DNA of 64,000 nucleotides from Wenzhouxiangella sp042310355 (GCF_042310355.1 NZ_JBHJMR010000012.1:1-64000), one strand, 5' to 3'; positions 46,815-56,544 are shown, numbered from the stretch's first letter. The notes: a model not told the origin generated them from the sequence alone. A program made the numbers and translations.

Positions 46815-49295
46815 CTACGACTCCGGATACAGGTGCTGCCACCATTCGGGTTCATCCTTGAGCCAGCGGTCGTACCAGGCCAGGATGCTGTCCCACCAGA
46901 TGTAGCGCTGTTCCCGGTCGAGGATCCAGTGGTCCTGGCCGGGAAACTCGACCATCTCGACTTCGCGCCCCAGGAGCTTGAGCGCGGTGAACATGTTGTC
47001 GCTTTCGCCCACCGGCACGTTGGTGTCGTCCTCGCCGTGGAGCAGGAGCATCGGGGTTTCGATCTTGTCGGCGTTGTAGACCGGGCTTTGCTCGACGTAG
47101 AGCTCGCGGTTGTTCCAGGGGAAGCTGCCCTTGCTGGCAATGCCCGAATAGGAATAACCCCACCAGCCCTCGCCCCAGTAGCTGGTCAGCGCACTGATGC
47201 CGGCGTGCGAGATCGACGCGGCGAAGATGTCGGTCTTGGTCGCAAGGTGCATGGTCATGAAGCCGCCGTAGCTGGCGCCGATGTTGCCGATCCGATCTTC
47301 GCTGACGAAATCGTGGGCCTGGACGAATTGCTGCGTGCCCTCGACGATATCGTCGGCGGCATAGTCGCCCCAGGCGTTGACGTGCCTGGCCGAGAAGTTC
47401 TGGCCGTAGCCGATGGCGCCCCTGGGCTGGACAACGTAGATGACATAACCGTTCGCGGCCCAGAGATTGAAAGGGTAGCGGCCGGTGAACTGACGGTTCA
47501 CGGGCACGGTGCCGCCGTAGTAGTAGACGATCAGGGGGTACTGCTTTTCGGCATCGAAGTCCGGCGGCAGGTAGTAACGACCGTCGATCTCGACGCCGTC
47601 GTCGTTGGTGAAGGACCAGTCGCGAACCTCGCCGAACACCACGTCCGGATAGGCCGTCTCGCGCGAATCGACCAGCACCTCGGTTTCGCCGTCGAGGCCG
47701 ACGCGATGCACGCGCTGCGGCGCGTCGGCATCGCTGCCGCGCGCCACCACCGTCGGCGGCGAGGTGCGTGAGGCGACGAAGGACTCGACGACGCTGAAGC
47801 CGCTGTCGACGATGTTCAGCGCCTCGGCATCGCGGTCGTAGTGGACGAGTACCGACTCTTCACCGGAAACCGCCGACAGCAGCAGGTTGCCGTCGGCCAG
47901 GCGCTCGATGCCGCTGAAGGCCGGATCGAACGCGCGGCTGAGGCTGACGGCCCGGGTACCGTCGGTCGACAGGCGATAGAGCTGCGTGTCGTAGTCGTTC
48001 GGGATCACGTCTTCCGGCGTGGTGTCGCCATCGCCGAAGGACAGGCCGGGCCCGGCCAGCAGCCAATAGCCGTCGTCGGCATAACGGATATCGTTGAACT
48101 GGCGCAGGCGGGCGATCTCGCGCTGCTGCCCGTTGTCGAGGTCGATCTCGAACACCCGGGTGAGACCGTGCGGCGGCGCGGCGTAGTCGATCACGTTGTG
48201 TGACAGCAGCGCGCGGCCGTCGACGATGTCGTGCAGGTTGACCGAGCGTTCTTCGGCCGTGAGCGCGCGCACGATGGCGCTGTCGACGTCGACCTGGTAG
48301 AGCTGGCTCAAGTCGCGGAAACCGGCCCAGCGGTCTTCCAGGGCCCGCAGCCGGCGGCGCTTGTCGGTCTCGGCCTCGTCCTTCTTGACCCAGTTGAACA
48401 GGATGGAGCCGGAATCCGGGTGCCAGCGCCAGCTCCCGATGCCCTCGTGCTCGAGCAGCAGGGCGCGTGCCTTTCCGGAGTCGCGCTCGTGCAGCCACAG
48501 GCTGTTGCCCGTCTGTACCGCCAGCTTCGAGCCGTCCGGGCTCCAGGCCAGCGCCGCGGGCCGATCGGCGGTCCACTGCCGCACGACGCGATCGGTCTGC
48601 AGGTCGCGAATCTCGAGGCGGCGGATTTCGGTGCCGGCCGCTTCGTCGCGGCGCTCGTAGGCCAGGGCCAGGTAGCGCCCGTCGGGCGAGATGGCCAGAT
48701 CGCCCACGGTCTCGGCATTGGTCAGGCGCTGGGCCGAGACACGGCGCTCGGACCGGGTGTGGGCGGCGGCACGGTCATTCCCGGAACGGCCCTGCCAGGC
48801 CACGGAAGGTTCGCCGTCCTCGGTCGAACCTTCGTGCACGATCCAGACGCCATGGCTGCCGTTGCGCAGGTCCAGGGCATGGCCCTCATCGCTGGCATCG
48901 ACCTTGCGGCCGTCGACGAAGACGACGGCGTTGCGCAGGTCCTCGACCTTGAGGTGACCGCGCACGAAGCGTTCGGTCTCGAGTTGGAACCACCACAGCT
49001 GCAGCCGCCGCTCGCTGCCCGTCGATGACGGCGAGACCGCGCCCCACTCGCTGCGCTGACCGAAGGCCGTCACGGCCTCGCCAGGGCGCGGCAGCGCGCC
49101 TTCGCCGAGCTGGCCCACCAGGGCCCGGCGCAGATCGTCGGCATGCCCGGCCTTGTCCATGCGTTCAGCATCGACGGGCAGCGGACCGAGTGCCAGCACT
49201 TCGTCGACAGCGACCGGCTCGGGCGCTTCTTCCTCGGCCAGGACGAACGAAAATGGGAGCAGGAGGGTGAGGGCGAACAGGCAAGATCGAATCAC
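46815..49295 (-). CDS. Secreted S9 family prolyl-oligopeptidase-type peptidase
   Basis: 826 residues. A signal peptide (VIRSCLFALTLLLPFSFVLA, GTG start with GGAG upstream) precedes a WD-like beta-propeller (about 140-560) and a C-terminal alpha/beta-hydrolase. Triad: Ser675 in GASYGGFMTM, Asp757 in HGEDDTNVP and His789 in GQDHWI. These enzymes cleave short peptides, often after proline, in the periplasm. A start at 49385 is open but places the signal peptide internally. It separates safE from hemN, which are usually adjacent. The last six codons lie within repeat A'. Confidence 0.92.
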   Translation of the reverse strand: MIRSCLFALTLLLPFSFVLAEEEAPEPVAVDEVLALGPLPVDAERMDKAGHADDLRRALVGQLGEGALPRPGEAVTAFGQRSEWGAVSPSSTGSERRLQLWWFQLETERFVRGHLKVEDLRNAVVFVDGRKVDASDEGHALDLRNGSHGVWIVHEGSTEDGEPSVAWQGRSGNDRAAAHTRSERRVSAQRLTNAETVGDLAISPDGRYLALAYERRDEAAGTEIRRLEIRDLQTDRVVRQWTADRPAALAWSPDGSKLAVQTGNSLWLHERDSGKARALLLEHEGIGSWRWHPDSGSILFNWVKKDEAETDKRRRLRALEDRWAGFRDLSQLYQVDVDSAIVRALTAEERSVNLHDIVDGRALLSHNVIDYAAPPHGLTRVFEIDLDNGQQREIARLRQFNDIRYADDGYWLLAGPGLSFGDGDTTPEDVIPNDYDTQLYRLSTDGTRAVSLSRAFDPAFSGIERLADGNLLLSAVSGEESVLVHYDRDAEALNIVDSGFSVVESFVASRTSPPTVVARGSDADAPQRVHRVGLDGETEVLVDSRETAYPDVVFGEVRDWSFTNDDGVEIDGRYYLPPDFDAEKQYPLIVYYYGGTVPVNRQFTGRYPFNLWAANGYVIYVVQPRGAIGYGQNFSARHVNAWGDYAADDIVEGTQQFVQAHDFVSEDRIGNIGASYGGFMTMHLATKTDIFAASISHAGISALTSYWGEGWWGYSYSGIASKGSFPWNNRELYVEQSPVYNADKIETPMLLLHGEDDTNVPVGESDNMFTALKLLGREVEMVEFPGQDHWILDREQRYIWWDSILAWYDRWLKDEPEWWQHLYPES

Positions 49296-49372
49296 TGCGG
49301 GCTCCGGAATGGGCGTGGATACAGCGACAGAATGTAACAGAAGCGCTGGCCACCGGCGCAGGTGGAGCTTTT

Positions 49373-49386
49373 TGACGATGATCAAT
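49373..49386 (+). promoter_or_regulatory. FNR box upstream of hemN
   Basis: TTGACGATGATCAA matches TTGAT-N4-ATCAA at nine of ten specified positions. A weak -10 (GCTAAT, 49407-49412) puts the box centre near -40, consistent with class II activation. It lies 67 bases before the hemN start and also upstream of the divergent S9 peptidase gene. Confidence 0.8.
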
Positions 49387-49452
49387 TCGGAATGGCTCCG
49401 TCGGGGCTAATCTGGCGCCCGTATCCAGTCAACCACTTGCGGCAAGATCGCC

Positions 49453-50847
49453 ATGTCCGAATTGATGCGCCCCACTTTCGATGCCGAGTTGATCGCCAAG
49501 CACGGCGGCGAGGGCCCTCGTTACACCTCCTACCCGACCGCTGTGCAGTTCAGCGAGGATTTCGGCGCGGCCGAGTTCAAAGCGGCCATCGCCGAGAGCA
49601 ACCGGCTGCCCATCCCGGCCGACCTGTCGGTCTACGTCCATGTCCCTTTCTGTGCCAGCCCCTGCTTCTACTGCGCCTGCAACCGCGTCATCACGCGTTC
49701 GAGCACGGCCGGCCAGGAGTTCCTGGTCAACCTGGAGAAGGAGCTGAGACTGGTCGCCCCGCGCTTCGACCGCGACCGCCCGGTGCGCCAGCTGCACCTC
49801 GGCGGCGGCACACCGACCTTCCTGCGCAGCGACCAGATTCGCCAGCTCATGGCGCTTTTGCGCACCCATTTCCACTTCGCCGCCGACGCCGAGCTGGGAC
49901 TGGAAATCGATCCGCGCACGATCGACCCGGCCGGCATCCGCGAACTGCGAAACATCGGCTTCAACCGCATCTCGGTGGGTGTGCAGGATCTCGACCCGGA
50001 GGTTCAGAAGGCCGTCAACCGCGTGCACGACACGGCCATGGTCGGCTCGGTCATCGGGGCAGCCCGCGGCGTGGGCTTCGACTCGATCAGCGTGGACCTG
50101 ATCTACGGCCTGCCGCTGCAGACCACGACCGGCTTTTCGCGCACGGTCGAGTCAATCATCAGCATGAACCCCGACCGCATCTCGCTGTTCAACTACGCCC
50201 ACCTGCCGCACTTGTTCAAGGCCCAGCGCCAGATCGACATCGAGCAGATGCCCACCCCGGCGACCAAGCTGGCGGTCTTCCGCAACACGCTCGCGCGCCT
50301 GCTCGACGCCGGCTACGAGTTCATCGGCATGGACCACTTCGCACGGCCCGAGGACTCGCTGGTCAAGGCCAAGCGGGGCGGCACCATGGTGCGCAACTTC
50401 CAGGGCTACTCGACCCACGGCGGGCTGGACCTGATCAGCTTCGGCCCCAGCGCGATCAGCCAGGTCGGCGACAGCTTCGCCCAGAACCACCGCAAGATCG
50501 AGGACTGGACGGTATCGCTGATCGAGGGCCACCTGCCGACCGCACGCGGGCTGACCCGCAACACCGACGATCGCATTCGCGCCGACATCATCGAGCGCAT
50601 CATGTGCAACGGCGAATTGGTCTACCGCGACATCGAGCGTGACTACCAGCTCGTCTTCCGGCGCTATTTCGCCGACGAGCTCGAGCGCCTGAAGCCACTG
50701 GCCGAGGACGGGCTGATCGAACTCGGGCCGGACGGCCTGGAGGTCACCCCCAACGGCCTGCTTTTCCTGCGCGCGATCGCGAAGGTCTTCGACGCCTACC
50801 TGGCACCCGCCGGGCAAGCGCGCGGCCGCTTCTCACGCATCGTCTAG
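49453..50847 (+). CDS. hemN: Oxygen-independent coproporphyrinogen III dehydrogenase
   Basis: 464 residues. A radical-SAM enzyme with CASPCFYCACN (about residues 62-72) giving the CxxxCxxC cluster motif; GGGTPTFL and the glycine-rich SAM site are present, as is the C-terminal HemN domain. It converts coproporphyrinogen III to protoporphyrinogen IX under low oxygen, supporting haem supply for the cbb3 oxidase. It is preceded by an FNR box, and fnr follows after 10 bases. Confidence 0.96.
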   Translation: MSELMRPTFDAELIAKHGGEGPRYTSYPTAVQFSEDFGAAEFKAAIAESNRLPIPADLSVYVHVPFCASPCFYCACNRVITRSSTAGQEFLVNLEKELRLVAPRFDRDRPVRQLHLGGGTPTFLRSDQIRQLMALLRTHFHFAADAELGLEIDPRTIDPAGIRELRNIGFNRISVGVQDLDPEVQKAVNRVHDTAMVGSVIGAARGVGFDSISVDLIYGLPLQTTTGFSRTVESIISMNPDRISLFNYAHLPHLFKAQRQIDIEQMPTPATKLAVFRNTLARLLDAGYEFIGMDHFARPEDSLVKAKRGGTMVRNFQGYSTHGGLDLISFGPSAISQVGDSFAQNHRKIEDWTVSLIEGHLPTARGLTRNTDDRIRADIIERIMCNGELVYRDIERDYQLVFRRYFADELERLKPLAEDGLIELGPDGLEVTPNGLLFLRAIAKVFDAYLAPAGQARGRFSRIV

Positions 50848-50857
50848 GACGCATGCC

Positions 50858-51619
50858 ATGCCGTCGAACAGCACCGCACCGGATCTGACCATCAAGGACA
50901 ACGGCTGCAACGACTGCGTGCTGTTCAGCCTGTGCTTCGCCCAGGACATCAACCCCGACGAGCGCGACCGGCTCAACGGCGTCATCCGGCGCCGCCAGGG
51001 CGTGGATCGCAACGCTCACCTGCACCACGGCGGCCAGCCCTCCAGGCAACTGGCCGTCCTGCGCTCGGGCTCGATCAAGGCGTACGAGATTTCGCGCGAC
51101 GGGGATGAACTGGTCACCGGCTTCTACCTGCCTGGCGATGTCATCGGGCTGGACGCCTTCTCCACCGGCAAGCACGCCGGTTCGGCCGTTGCGCTGGAGG
51201 AGTGCCGGCTGTGCGAGATCCCGATCGCGGACTTCCAGAAGATGCTCGGCGAAAGCCAGCGGCTCAACCAGGTCATGCTGCGCCTGCTGGCCGAGGAGAT
51301 GGCCGAGGCCCGCAAGCTGCTGCTGGTGGTCGGACGGCTGGACGCGCGCACCCGCGTGGCCCTGTTCCTGCTCAGCCTCTCGCGCCGGCTCGAACGCCGT
51401 CAGCTCGACCCGGACCTGTTCCGCCTGTCGATGGACCGGCGCGACATCGCCAACTACCTCGGGCTGACCATCGAGACCGTCTCGCGCACCCTGTCAGCCC
51501 TGCAGCGCGACGGCGTCATCCACGTGAGAGGCAAGAACGTCCGGATCCTCGATCGCACGGCCCTGGCCGAGCAGGCCCATGTCGAGGAAGCCACCCGGCC
51601 GCACGCTGCAGCCGGGTAA
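50858..51619 (+). CDS. fnr: FNR/ANR-type oxygen-sensing transcription factor
   Basis: 253 residues of the Crp/Fnr family. Cluster ligands are Cys17, Cys20 and Cys26 (NGCNDCVLFSLC) plus Cys119 (CRLCEIP), so it should hold a [4Fe-4S] cluster that oxygen destroys. The helix-turn-helix DIANYLGLTIETVSRTLSAL has the E..SR residues that read TTGAT half-sites. Perfect or near-perfect sites precede ccoN and hemN. It lies in an operon with hemN. The long N-terminus before Cys17 is similar to ANR/FNR. Confidence 0.96.
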   Translation: MPSNSTAPDLTIKDNGCNDCVLFSLCFAQDINPDERDRLNGVIRRRQGVDRNAHLHHGGQPSRQLAVLRSGSIKAYEISRDGDELVTGFYLPGDVIGLDAFSTGKHAGSAVALEECRLCEIPIADFQKMLGESQRLNQVMLRLLAEEMAEARKLLLVVGRLDARTRVALFLLSLSRRLERRQLDPDLFRLSMDRRDIANYLGLTIETVSRTLSALQRDGVIHVRGKNVRILDRTALAEQAHVEEATRPHAAAG

Positions 51620-51726
51620 CCAGATCCACCCTCAGCCGATCGCCTCAGGTTTACCCGGCAATCCGCACCGAAAAGTCAGCTGCTTGTTTCGAACATTCGA
51701 ATTTCGGTCATTCGAATTTGGCAATT

Positions 51727-54261
51727 TCAATCTCCGGGCAAGCGCGTCGGCGAGACCAGCTGGCTGAAGAACAGGGCGTTGGCGAACAGCTTCTCGCCGC
51801 CGCGCCAGTAGCCGCGGAACAGCGGCTCGTCAGCGATCCGCACCACCGTCCCTTCGCCATGCCGGCTGACGCTGATCGCCGGCGTGCCGGCAAGTTCGTC
51901 GCGGTTGGTCTGCGACAGGTAACCGGCGGCCAGGGGTGGGTCGGCATACACGCCGACCTGGGCATAGGCGTTGTCCACCGCCCGGAGGCGGTGCGCGCCC
52001 TGGCGGAACAGTACGAGTTCGTCGTTGCTGTAACCCCAGGCCAGTGGGTGGGTCCGATCGAGGTCGACGCGCAGCGCGGTGCCGCCGATCAGCTCGCGGG
52101 CCCGGTCCTGGCGGTAGTCGCCGTAGGGTCGGCGTTCGTGCTCGCCCTCGTCTTCGTCGTCCTCGGATACCAGCTGCCATTCGAGCTCCAGTGACTCGAC
52201 CATCCCGGCCGCCCGACCGAAGGCCAGCAGCGTGCCCCCGCCGCGTACGAACTCGGCGATCCGCGCCTTGACCGAGTCGGACAGGGCGCCATACCAGCCC
52301 GGCGGCACGATCAGGTGCGTTTGGTCGTCGAGGTCGCTGCCGCGCAACCGGGCTGCATCGAGCTGCGTGACCGGTTGATCCAGTCGGGTATCGAACCAGT
52401 GCCAGACCGCTCCGGCGGCGTAGGCGCTGACGCCGTGACCGGTCAACATGGCGGCTTTGACGGGCTCGAGCACGGGTACGGAAGGCGAACCAAGATCCAC
52501 GCCGCTGGCGGCCATACCGCGGCCGACCGCGACCACGTCGACGCCGTGCTGCCCGGAAAGCTCGCCCAGCCGGGCCCCGACGGCCCCGACATCCCTCGGC
52601 TGGATGCCGGAATGAACGACCAGGCTGCCGCGCGCGAATTCGCGCTCGTCCGCCTCGACCGAGGCCGTCATCGGTTCGGTCAGAACCTGGACCCGATAGC
52701 CCTCGTCGAGCAGGTCGGCCAGCAGGGCGTCGGCACGGTACTGGTTCCAGGGCACGAGCCAGGCCAGGGCGTCGGTATCGACCGCGGCCGGTCGATGCCG
52801 CGGCGCCTCGGTCAGGGCCGCACCGGTATCGGGCAGCCGCCGGGGGGTGGCCAGCGGCAGGTCGTGGGCCATCGCCATGGGCCAGGCCGATACGTCGTAA
52901 AAGGTCTCGACCTCCATCTCGGTGACCGCCTCGAAGACGGATTTCAGCATCAGGTAGGCATCCTGGTCGGCGGGAATCGCCCAGGCCGATCCGGGGGCGA
53001 AGCTCCGCCCCTCGATCGAGACCGTCTCTTCGACCGGGCGGACGACGACGTCGTGATTGAGCAGCATGCCGATCAGCGCGTGGGCACGCGCCGGATCGCC
53101 GCCGTCGCCGATCAGCCAGCCCGCGCGACCCCAGTCCGCGGCCTGCGCACCGAGCTGCTCGAAAAAGTCCCGCTGGTACTCGACCAGGTCCTCGGCGTGG
53201 GCCAGGGCGCCGTCGAGCGTCGAGATGCTGGTGCGGACCTGGTTGGCGACGGTGTCGGCAAAGCGCTTGCGGCCGTAGTCGCTTTCCTGGACCACGCCGC
53301 GGCTCGAGCCCTGCTCGAACAGGATACCGATGCCGCCGGTCACGTCGGGGTAGGTCGAGCCCTTGCCGATGTAGAAATCGTCGAAGGACTCGCGCGCATA
53401 GAAGGGCTCGCCCGCAGCGTCGAGCTCGCGACCATGGAACTCGGCGATCGCGCCGGTCAATTCCTGGTTGGCGTCGGAGATGAGCGGGTTGGCGCGCTCG
53501 GGAATGCCGGGCTGGAAGAAGAAGGTGCTGTTGCGGCCCATCTCGTGGTGGTCGGTGATCACATGGGGCCGCCACTGATGATAGTGACGCAGGCGGTTCT
53601 GCGAAACGGGATGGACCACCGGCAGCCAGTCGCGGTTGAGGTCGAACCAGTAGTAGTTGGTACGCCCGTCGGGCCAGCCTTCGGCATGTTCGCGATCATC
53701 GGGGTCGGCCGAGGGATGCTGGCCGCGATGCATGTTGACCCAGTGGGCGAAGCGGTCGATGCCGTCGGGATTGATGGCTGGCTCCATGACCAGGATCATC
53801 TCGTCGAGCCAGCGCGTCACGCGCTCGTCCTGGCCCGCGGCGAGATACCAGGCCATGACCATCGCGGCGCTCACGCCGGAGGCCTCGTTGCCGTGCACCG
53901 AGTAACCCATCCAGACCACCGGCGGCCCCTCGCCTTCGCGGGCGGCGTCGCGGCGGCCGGCGCGGATTTCATCGATATTCGCCAGCCGCTCGGGACTGGC
54001 GAAGGTCAGCAGAACCTGTGGGCGCTGGCCGTGGCTGCGACCGATTTCCTCGATCATCACACGGTCGGAGTGCGCTGCCAGGCGCGACAGGTAGTCCACG
54101 ACCTGGTGGTGACGCGGATGACGCTCGCCGGGTTCGAAGCCGAGCACCTCGGCCGGTGTCGGAATCTCCTCGTCCACGGCCAGGTCATCGGACAGCCCCG
54201 GGGCGGCCGGAACCGCCGGCGAGAGCAGGAGAAGGAACGGGATCAGCATCTTTCTTGTCAT
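51727..54261 (-). CDS. Secreted M14-family zinc metallopeptidase
   Basis: 844 residues. A signal peptide (MTRKMLIPFLLLLSPAVPAAP) precedes an M14 peptidase domain with zinc ligands His123 and Glu126 (VHGNEASG) and a third ligand at His238/His239 (ITDHHEMG); NPDGIDRF and the arginine/asparagine region FDLNRDW are present. The long C-terminal part (about residues 400-844) is of unknown fold, with a ThuA/GATase-like region around LIVPPGWYGALS. The start at 54261 is preferred over an open extension to 54672, which has no signal peptide. It converges with fnr and diverges from the PEBP gene. Confidence 0.88.
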   Translation of the reverse strand: MTRKMLIPFLLLLSPAVPAAPGLSDDLAVDEEIPTPAEVLGFEPGERHPRHHQVVDYLSRLAAHSDRVMIEEIGRSHGQRPQVLLTFASPERLANIDEIRAGRRDAAREGEGPPVVWMGYSVHGNEASGVSAAMVMAWYLAAGQDERVTRWLDEMILVMEPAINPDGIDRFAHWVNMHRGQHPSADPDDREHAEGWPDGRTNYYWFDLNRDWLPVVHPVSQNRLRHYHQWRPHVITDHHEMGRNSTFFFQPGIPERANPLISDANQELTGAIAEFHGRELDAAGEPFYARESFDDFYIGKGSTYPDVTGGIGILFEQGSSRGVVQESDYGRKRFADTVANQVRTSISTLDGALAHAEDLVEYQRDFFEQLGAQAADWGRAGWLIGDGGDPARAHALIGMLLNHDVVVRPVEETVSIEGRSFAPGSAWAIPADQDAYLMLKSVFEAVTEMEVETFYDVSAWPMAMAHDLPLATPRRLPDTGAALTEAPRHRPAAVDTDALAWLVPWNQYRADALLADLLDEGYRVQVLTEPMTASVEADEREFARGSLVVHSGIQPRDVGAVGARLGELSGQHGVDVVAVGRGMAASGVDLGSPSVPVLEPVKAAMLTGHGVSAYAAGAVWHWFDTRLDQPVTQLDAARLRGSDLDDQTHLIVPPGWYGALSDSVKARIAEFVRGGGTLLAFGRAAGMVESLELEWQLVSEDDEDEGEHERRPYGDYRQDRARELIGGTALRVDLDRTHPLAWGYSNDELVLFRQGAHRLRAVDNAYAQVGVYADPPLAAGYLSQTNRDELAGTPAISVSRHGEGTVVRIADEPLFRGYWRGGEKLFANALFFSQLVSPTRLPGD

Positions 54262-54337
54262 GGCAAGCGGGTATAGTCTTGAAGTCAGACTGGTAAGCTT
54301 AAACGACACCGGACAAGCAAACCGACAAGGAGGCCAC

Positions 54338-54967
54338 ATGCAGCTCGAGTCCCGCGATCTGGTCGACCGAACCGCGATCGATCCTCGCTTCGCATTCGCC
54401 AAGATGGATCCGCAGTCGCACATGGCGCTGTCGGACAACCTCAGCCCGCACCTGGCCTGGTCCGACGCACCGGCGGGCACCCGCTCGTTCGCGATCGTGT
54501 GCATGGACCCCGACGTTCCGGCCGAGGCCGACGACGTCAACCAGGAAGGCAAGACCCTGCCGACCGACATGCCGCGCGTCGACTTCTGCCACTGGGCCAT
54601 GGTCGACATTCCCACGAGCGTGACCGAACTGGCGACCGGCGAGTGCTGCGACGGAATCACGCCCAAGGGCAAGCAGAACCCGCCGGGGCCCGAAGGCGCC
54701 CGCCAGGGCCTGAACGACTACACCAATTTCCTGGCCGGGGATCCGGACATGGCCGGCGACTATTTCGGCTACGACGGCCCCTGCCCGCCCTGGAACGACG
54801 AGCGCCTGCACCACTATGCGTTCACGGTCTACGCGCTCGACACGGAGCATCTCGACCTGCCCCGGACATTCACCGGGCACGACGTGGTGAAGGCCCTCGA
54901 GGGCCATGTGCTCGGCAAGGCCAGCATCACCGGCACCTACACGCTCAATCCAGGCATGTCGGGCTGA
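54338..54967 (+). CDS. YbhB/YbcL family PEBP-like protein
   Basis: 209 residues. Matches the bacterial phosphatidylethanolamine-binding (Raf kinase inhibitor-like) family, with LSPHLAWSDAPAGTRSFAIVCMDPDVP, DFCHWAMVDIP, the YDGPCPPWNDERLHHYAFTVYAL strand and a C-terminal GHVLGKASITGTY. The role of these proteins is not settled. An AAGGAGG site before ATG 54338 fixes the start. No signal peptide. Confidence 0.9.
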   Translation: MQLESRDLVDRTAIDPRFAFAKMDPQSHMALSDNLSPHLAWSDAPAGTRSFAIVCMDPDVPAEADDVNQEGKTLPTDMPRVDFCHWAMVDIPTSVTELATGECCDGITPKGKQNPPGPEGARQGLNDYTNFLAGDPDMAGDYFGYDGPCPPWNDERLHHYAFTVYALDTEHLDLPRTFTGHDVVKALEGHVLGKASITGTYTLNPGMSG

Positions 54968-55069
54968 GCGCGTCAATGCCTGCTCAATTCATGAACGGCC
55001 CGCGGGCGATCCGCTCATATTCTGAACACGTGCGCGTCTCGTCAGCCGGCAAATGCAGGCTTCAGGGCT

Positions 55070-55085
55070 TGGCACGACATGTGCA
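55070..55085 (+). promoter_or_regulatory. Sigma-54 promoter of glnA
   Basis: TGGCACGACATGTGCA matches TGGCAC-N5-TTGCA with one substitution (GTGC in place of TTGC); the GG and GC pairs are correctly spaced. It lies 50 bases before the glnA start. NtrB and NtrC, which activate sigma-54 promoters, are encoded downstream. Clear NtrC sites were not found by eye. Confidence 0.72.
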
Positions 55086-55134
55086 TCGTACGGGCATCCC
55101 ATTTTTGACACACTCGAAGAGGTAGCAAGCCGCC

Positions 55135-56544
55135 ATGGCCGCTGAAGACATCATCAAGCGAATCAAGGACGAAGAGATCGAATTCGTCGACCTGCGTTTC
55201 TCCGACACCCTCGGCAAGGAAATGCACATCACCCTGCCGGCCAGCGCGGTCGATGACGAACTGTTCGAGGAAGGCAAGATGTTCGACGGTTCCTCGATCA
55301 CCGGCTGGAAGGGGATCAGCGAGTCCGACATGGTGATCATGCCGGATACCGAGACCGCCTACGTCGATCCGTTCTCCGAGTACGCCACCCTGAATCTCAC
55401 CTGCGACATTCTCGAGCCCGAGACCATGCAGGGTTACGGGCGCTGCCCGCGCTCGCTGGCCAAGCGCGCCGAAGCCTTCCTGCAGTCGAGCGGCATCGCC
55501 GACCTCGCCTTCTTCGGGCCGGAGCCGGAGTTCTTCGTGTTCGACGACGTGCGCTGGAAGAACGACATTTCGGGCAGCTCCTTCGAGATCGACTCCGAGG
55601 AAGCGGCCTGGAACACCAACAAGACCTACGAGGACGGCAACTACGGTCACCGGCCGCGCGTCAAGGGCGGCTACTTCCCCGTGCCCCCGGTGGACGGTCA
55701 CTCCGATCTGCGCAGCCTGATGTGCGCCACGCTCGAAGCCATCGGCGTTCCGGTCGAGGTGCACCATCACGAAGTCGGAACAGCCGGGCAGTGCGAAATC
55801 GGTACGCGCTTCAATACCCTGGTGCGCAAGGCCGACGAGATGCAGATGCTCAAGTACGTCGTGCACAACGTCGCCCACCGCCACGGGCGCACGGCCACCT
55901 TCATGCCCAAGCCCCTGGTCGGCGACAACGGTTCGGGCATGCACGTCCATCAGTCGATCTCCAAGGGCGGCACCAACCTGTTCGCCGGCGACGGCTATGG
56001 GGGCTTGAGCGAAACGGCCCTCCACTACATCGGCGGCATCTTCAAGCACGCGCGCGCCATCAACGCCTTCGCCAACTCGACCACCAACAGCTACAAGCGC
56101 CTGGTACCGGGCTTCGAGGCGCCGGTGCTGCTGGCCTACTCGGCGCGCAACCGCTCGGCCTCCTGCCGTGTGCCCTGGGTCGGCACCGACAAGGCTCGCC
56201 GCATCGAGATCCGCTTCGGCGACGCCGCCGGCAACCCCTACCTGACCTTCGCCGCCATGCTGATGGCCGGCCTCGACGGGGTGATCAACAAGATCGACCC
56301 GGGCGCACCGATGGACAAGGATCTCTACGACCTGCCGCCGGAAGAAGAACGCGATATTCCGCGCGTGTGCCATGCCCTCGACCAGGCACTGGACGCGCTC
56401 GACGCCGACCGCGACTTCCTCAAGGCCGGCGACGTGTTCACCGACGACCTCATCGACGGCTACATCAAGCTGAAGATGAACGAGGTGACGCGCTTCAGGA
56501 TGTCGACTCACCCGGTGGAGTTCGACATGTACTACTCGAGCTGA
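55135..56544 (+). CDS. glnA: Glutamine synthetase type I
   Basis: 469 residues. GlnA makes glutamine from glutamate, ammonia and ATP. Motifs: N-terminal FVDLRFSDTLGKEMH, MFDGSSITGWKGI, ATP-site KPLVGDNGSGMHVHQS and NRSASCRVPW. The adenylylation tyrosine is in DLYDLPPEE, so activity is likely controlled by GlnE as in enteric bacteria. A sigma-54 promoter lies upstream. Confidence 0.98.
   Translation: MAAEDIIKRIKDEEIEFVDLRFSDTLGKEMHITLPASAVDDELFEEGKMFDGSSITGWKGISESDMVIMPDTETAYVDPFSEYATLNLTCDILEPETMQGYGRCPRSLAKRAEAFLQSSGIADLAFFGPEPEFFVFDDVRWKNDISGSSFEIDSEEAAWNTNKTYEDGNYGHRPRVKGGYFPVPPVDGHSDLRSLMCATLEAIGVPVEVHHHEVGTAGQCEIGTRFNTLVRKADEMQMLKYVVHNVAHRHGRTATFMPKPLVGDNGSGMHVHQSISKGGTNLFAGDGYGGLSETALHYIGGIFKHARAINAFANSTTNSYKRLVPGFEAPVLLAYSARNRSASCRVPWVGTDKARRIEIRFGDAAGNPYLTFAAMLMAGLDGVINKIDPGAPMDKDLYDLPPEEERDIPRVCHALDQALDALDADRDFLKAGDVFTDDLIDGYIKLKMNEVTRFRMSTHPVEFDMYYSS

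Larger units (their letters stand above)
46103..46833. repeat. Right copy (A') of the 731-bp direct repeat, MITE-free
   Basis: Matches 38845-39842 without the 263-bp MITE and one CTAG. It begins inside safE and ends with the last 19 bases of the S9 peptidase coding sequence, which here continues intact to the right. The single CTAG (46537-46540) is the empty MITE target. A short shared GTGCT precedes the duplicated ATGGCC on both sides, a possible microhomology at the junction. Confidence 0.93.

Noticed and set aside
54262..54672. N-terminal extension of the M14 peptidase to 54672
   Set aside because: It would overlap the PEBP gene on the other strand and hide a clear signal peptide; the start at 54261 is better.
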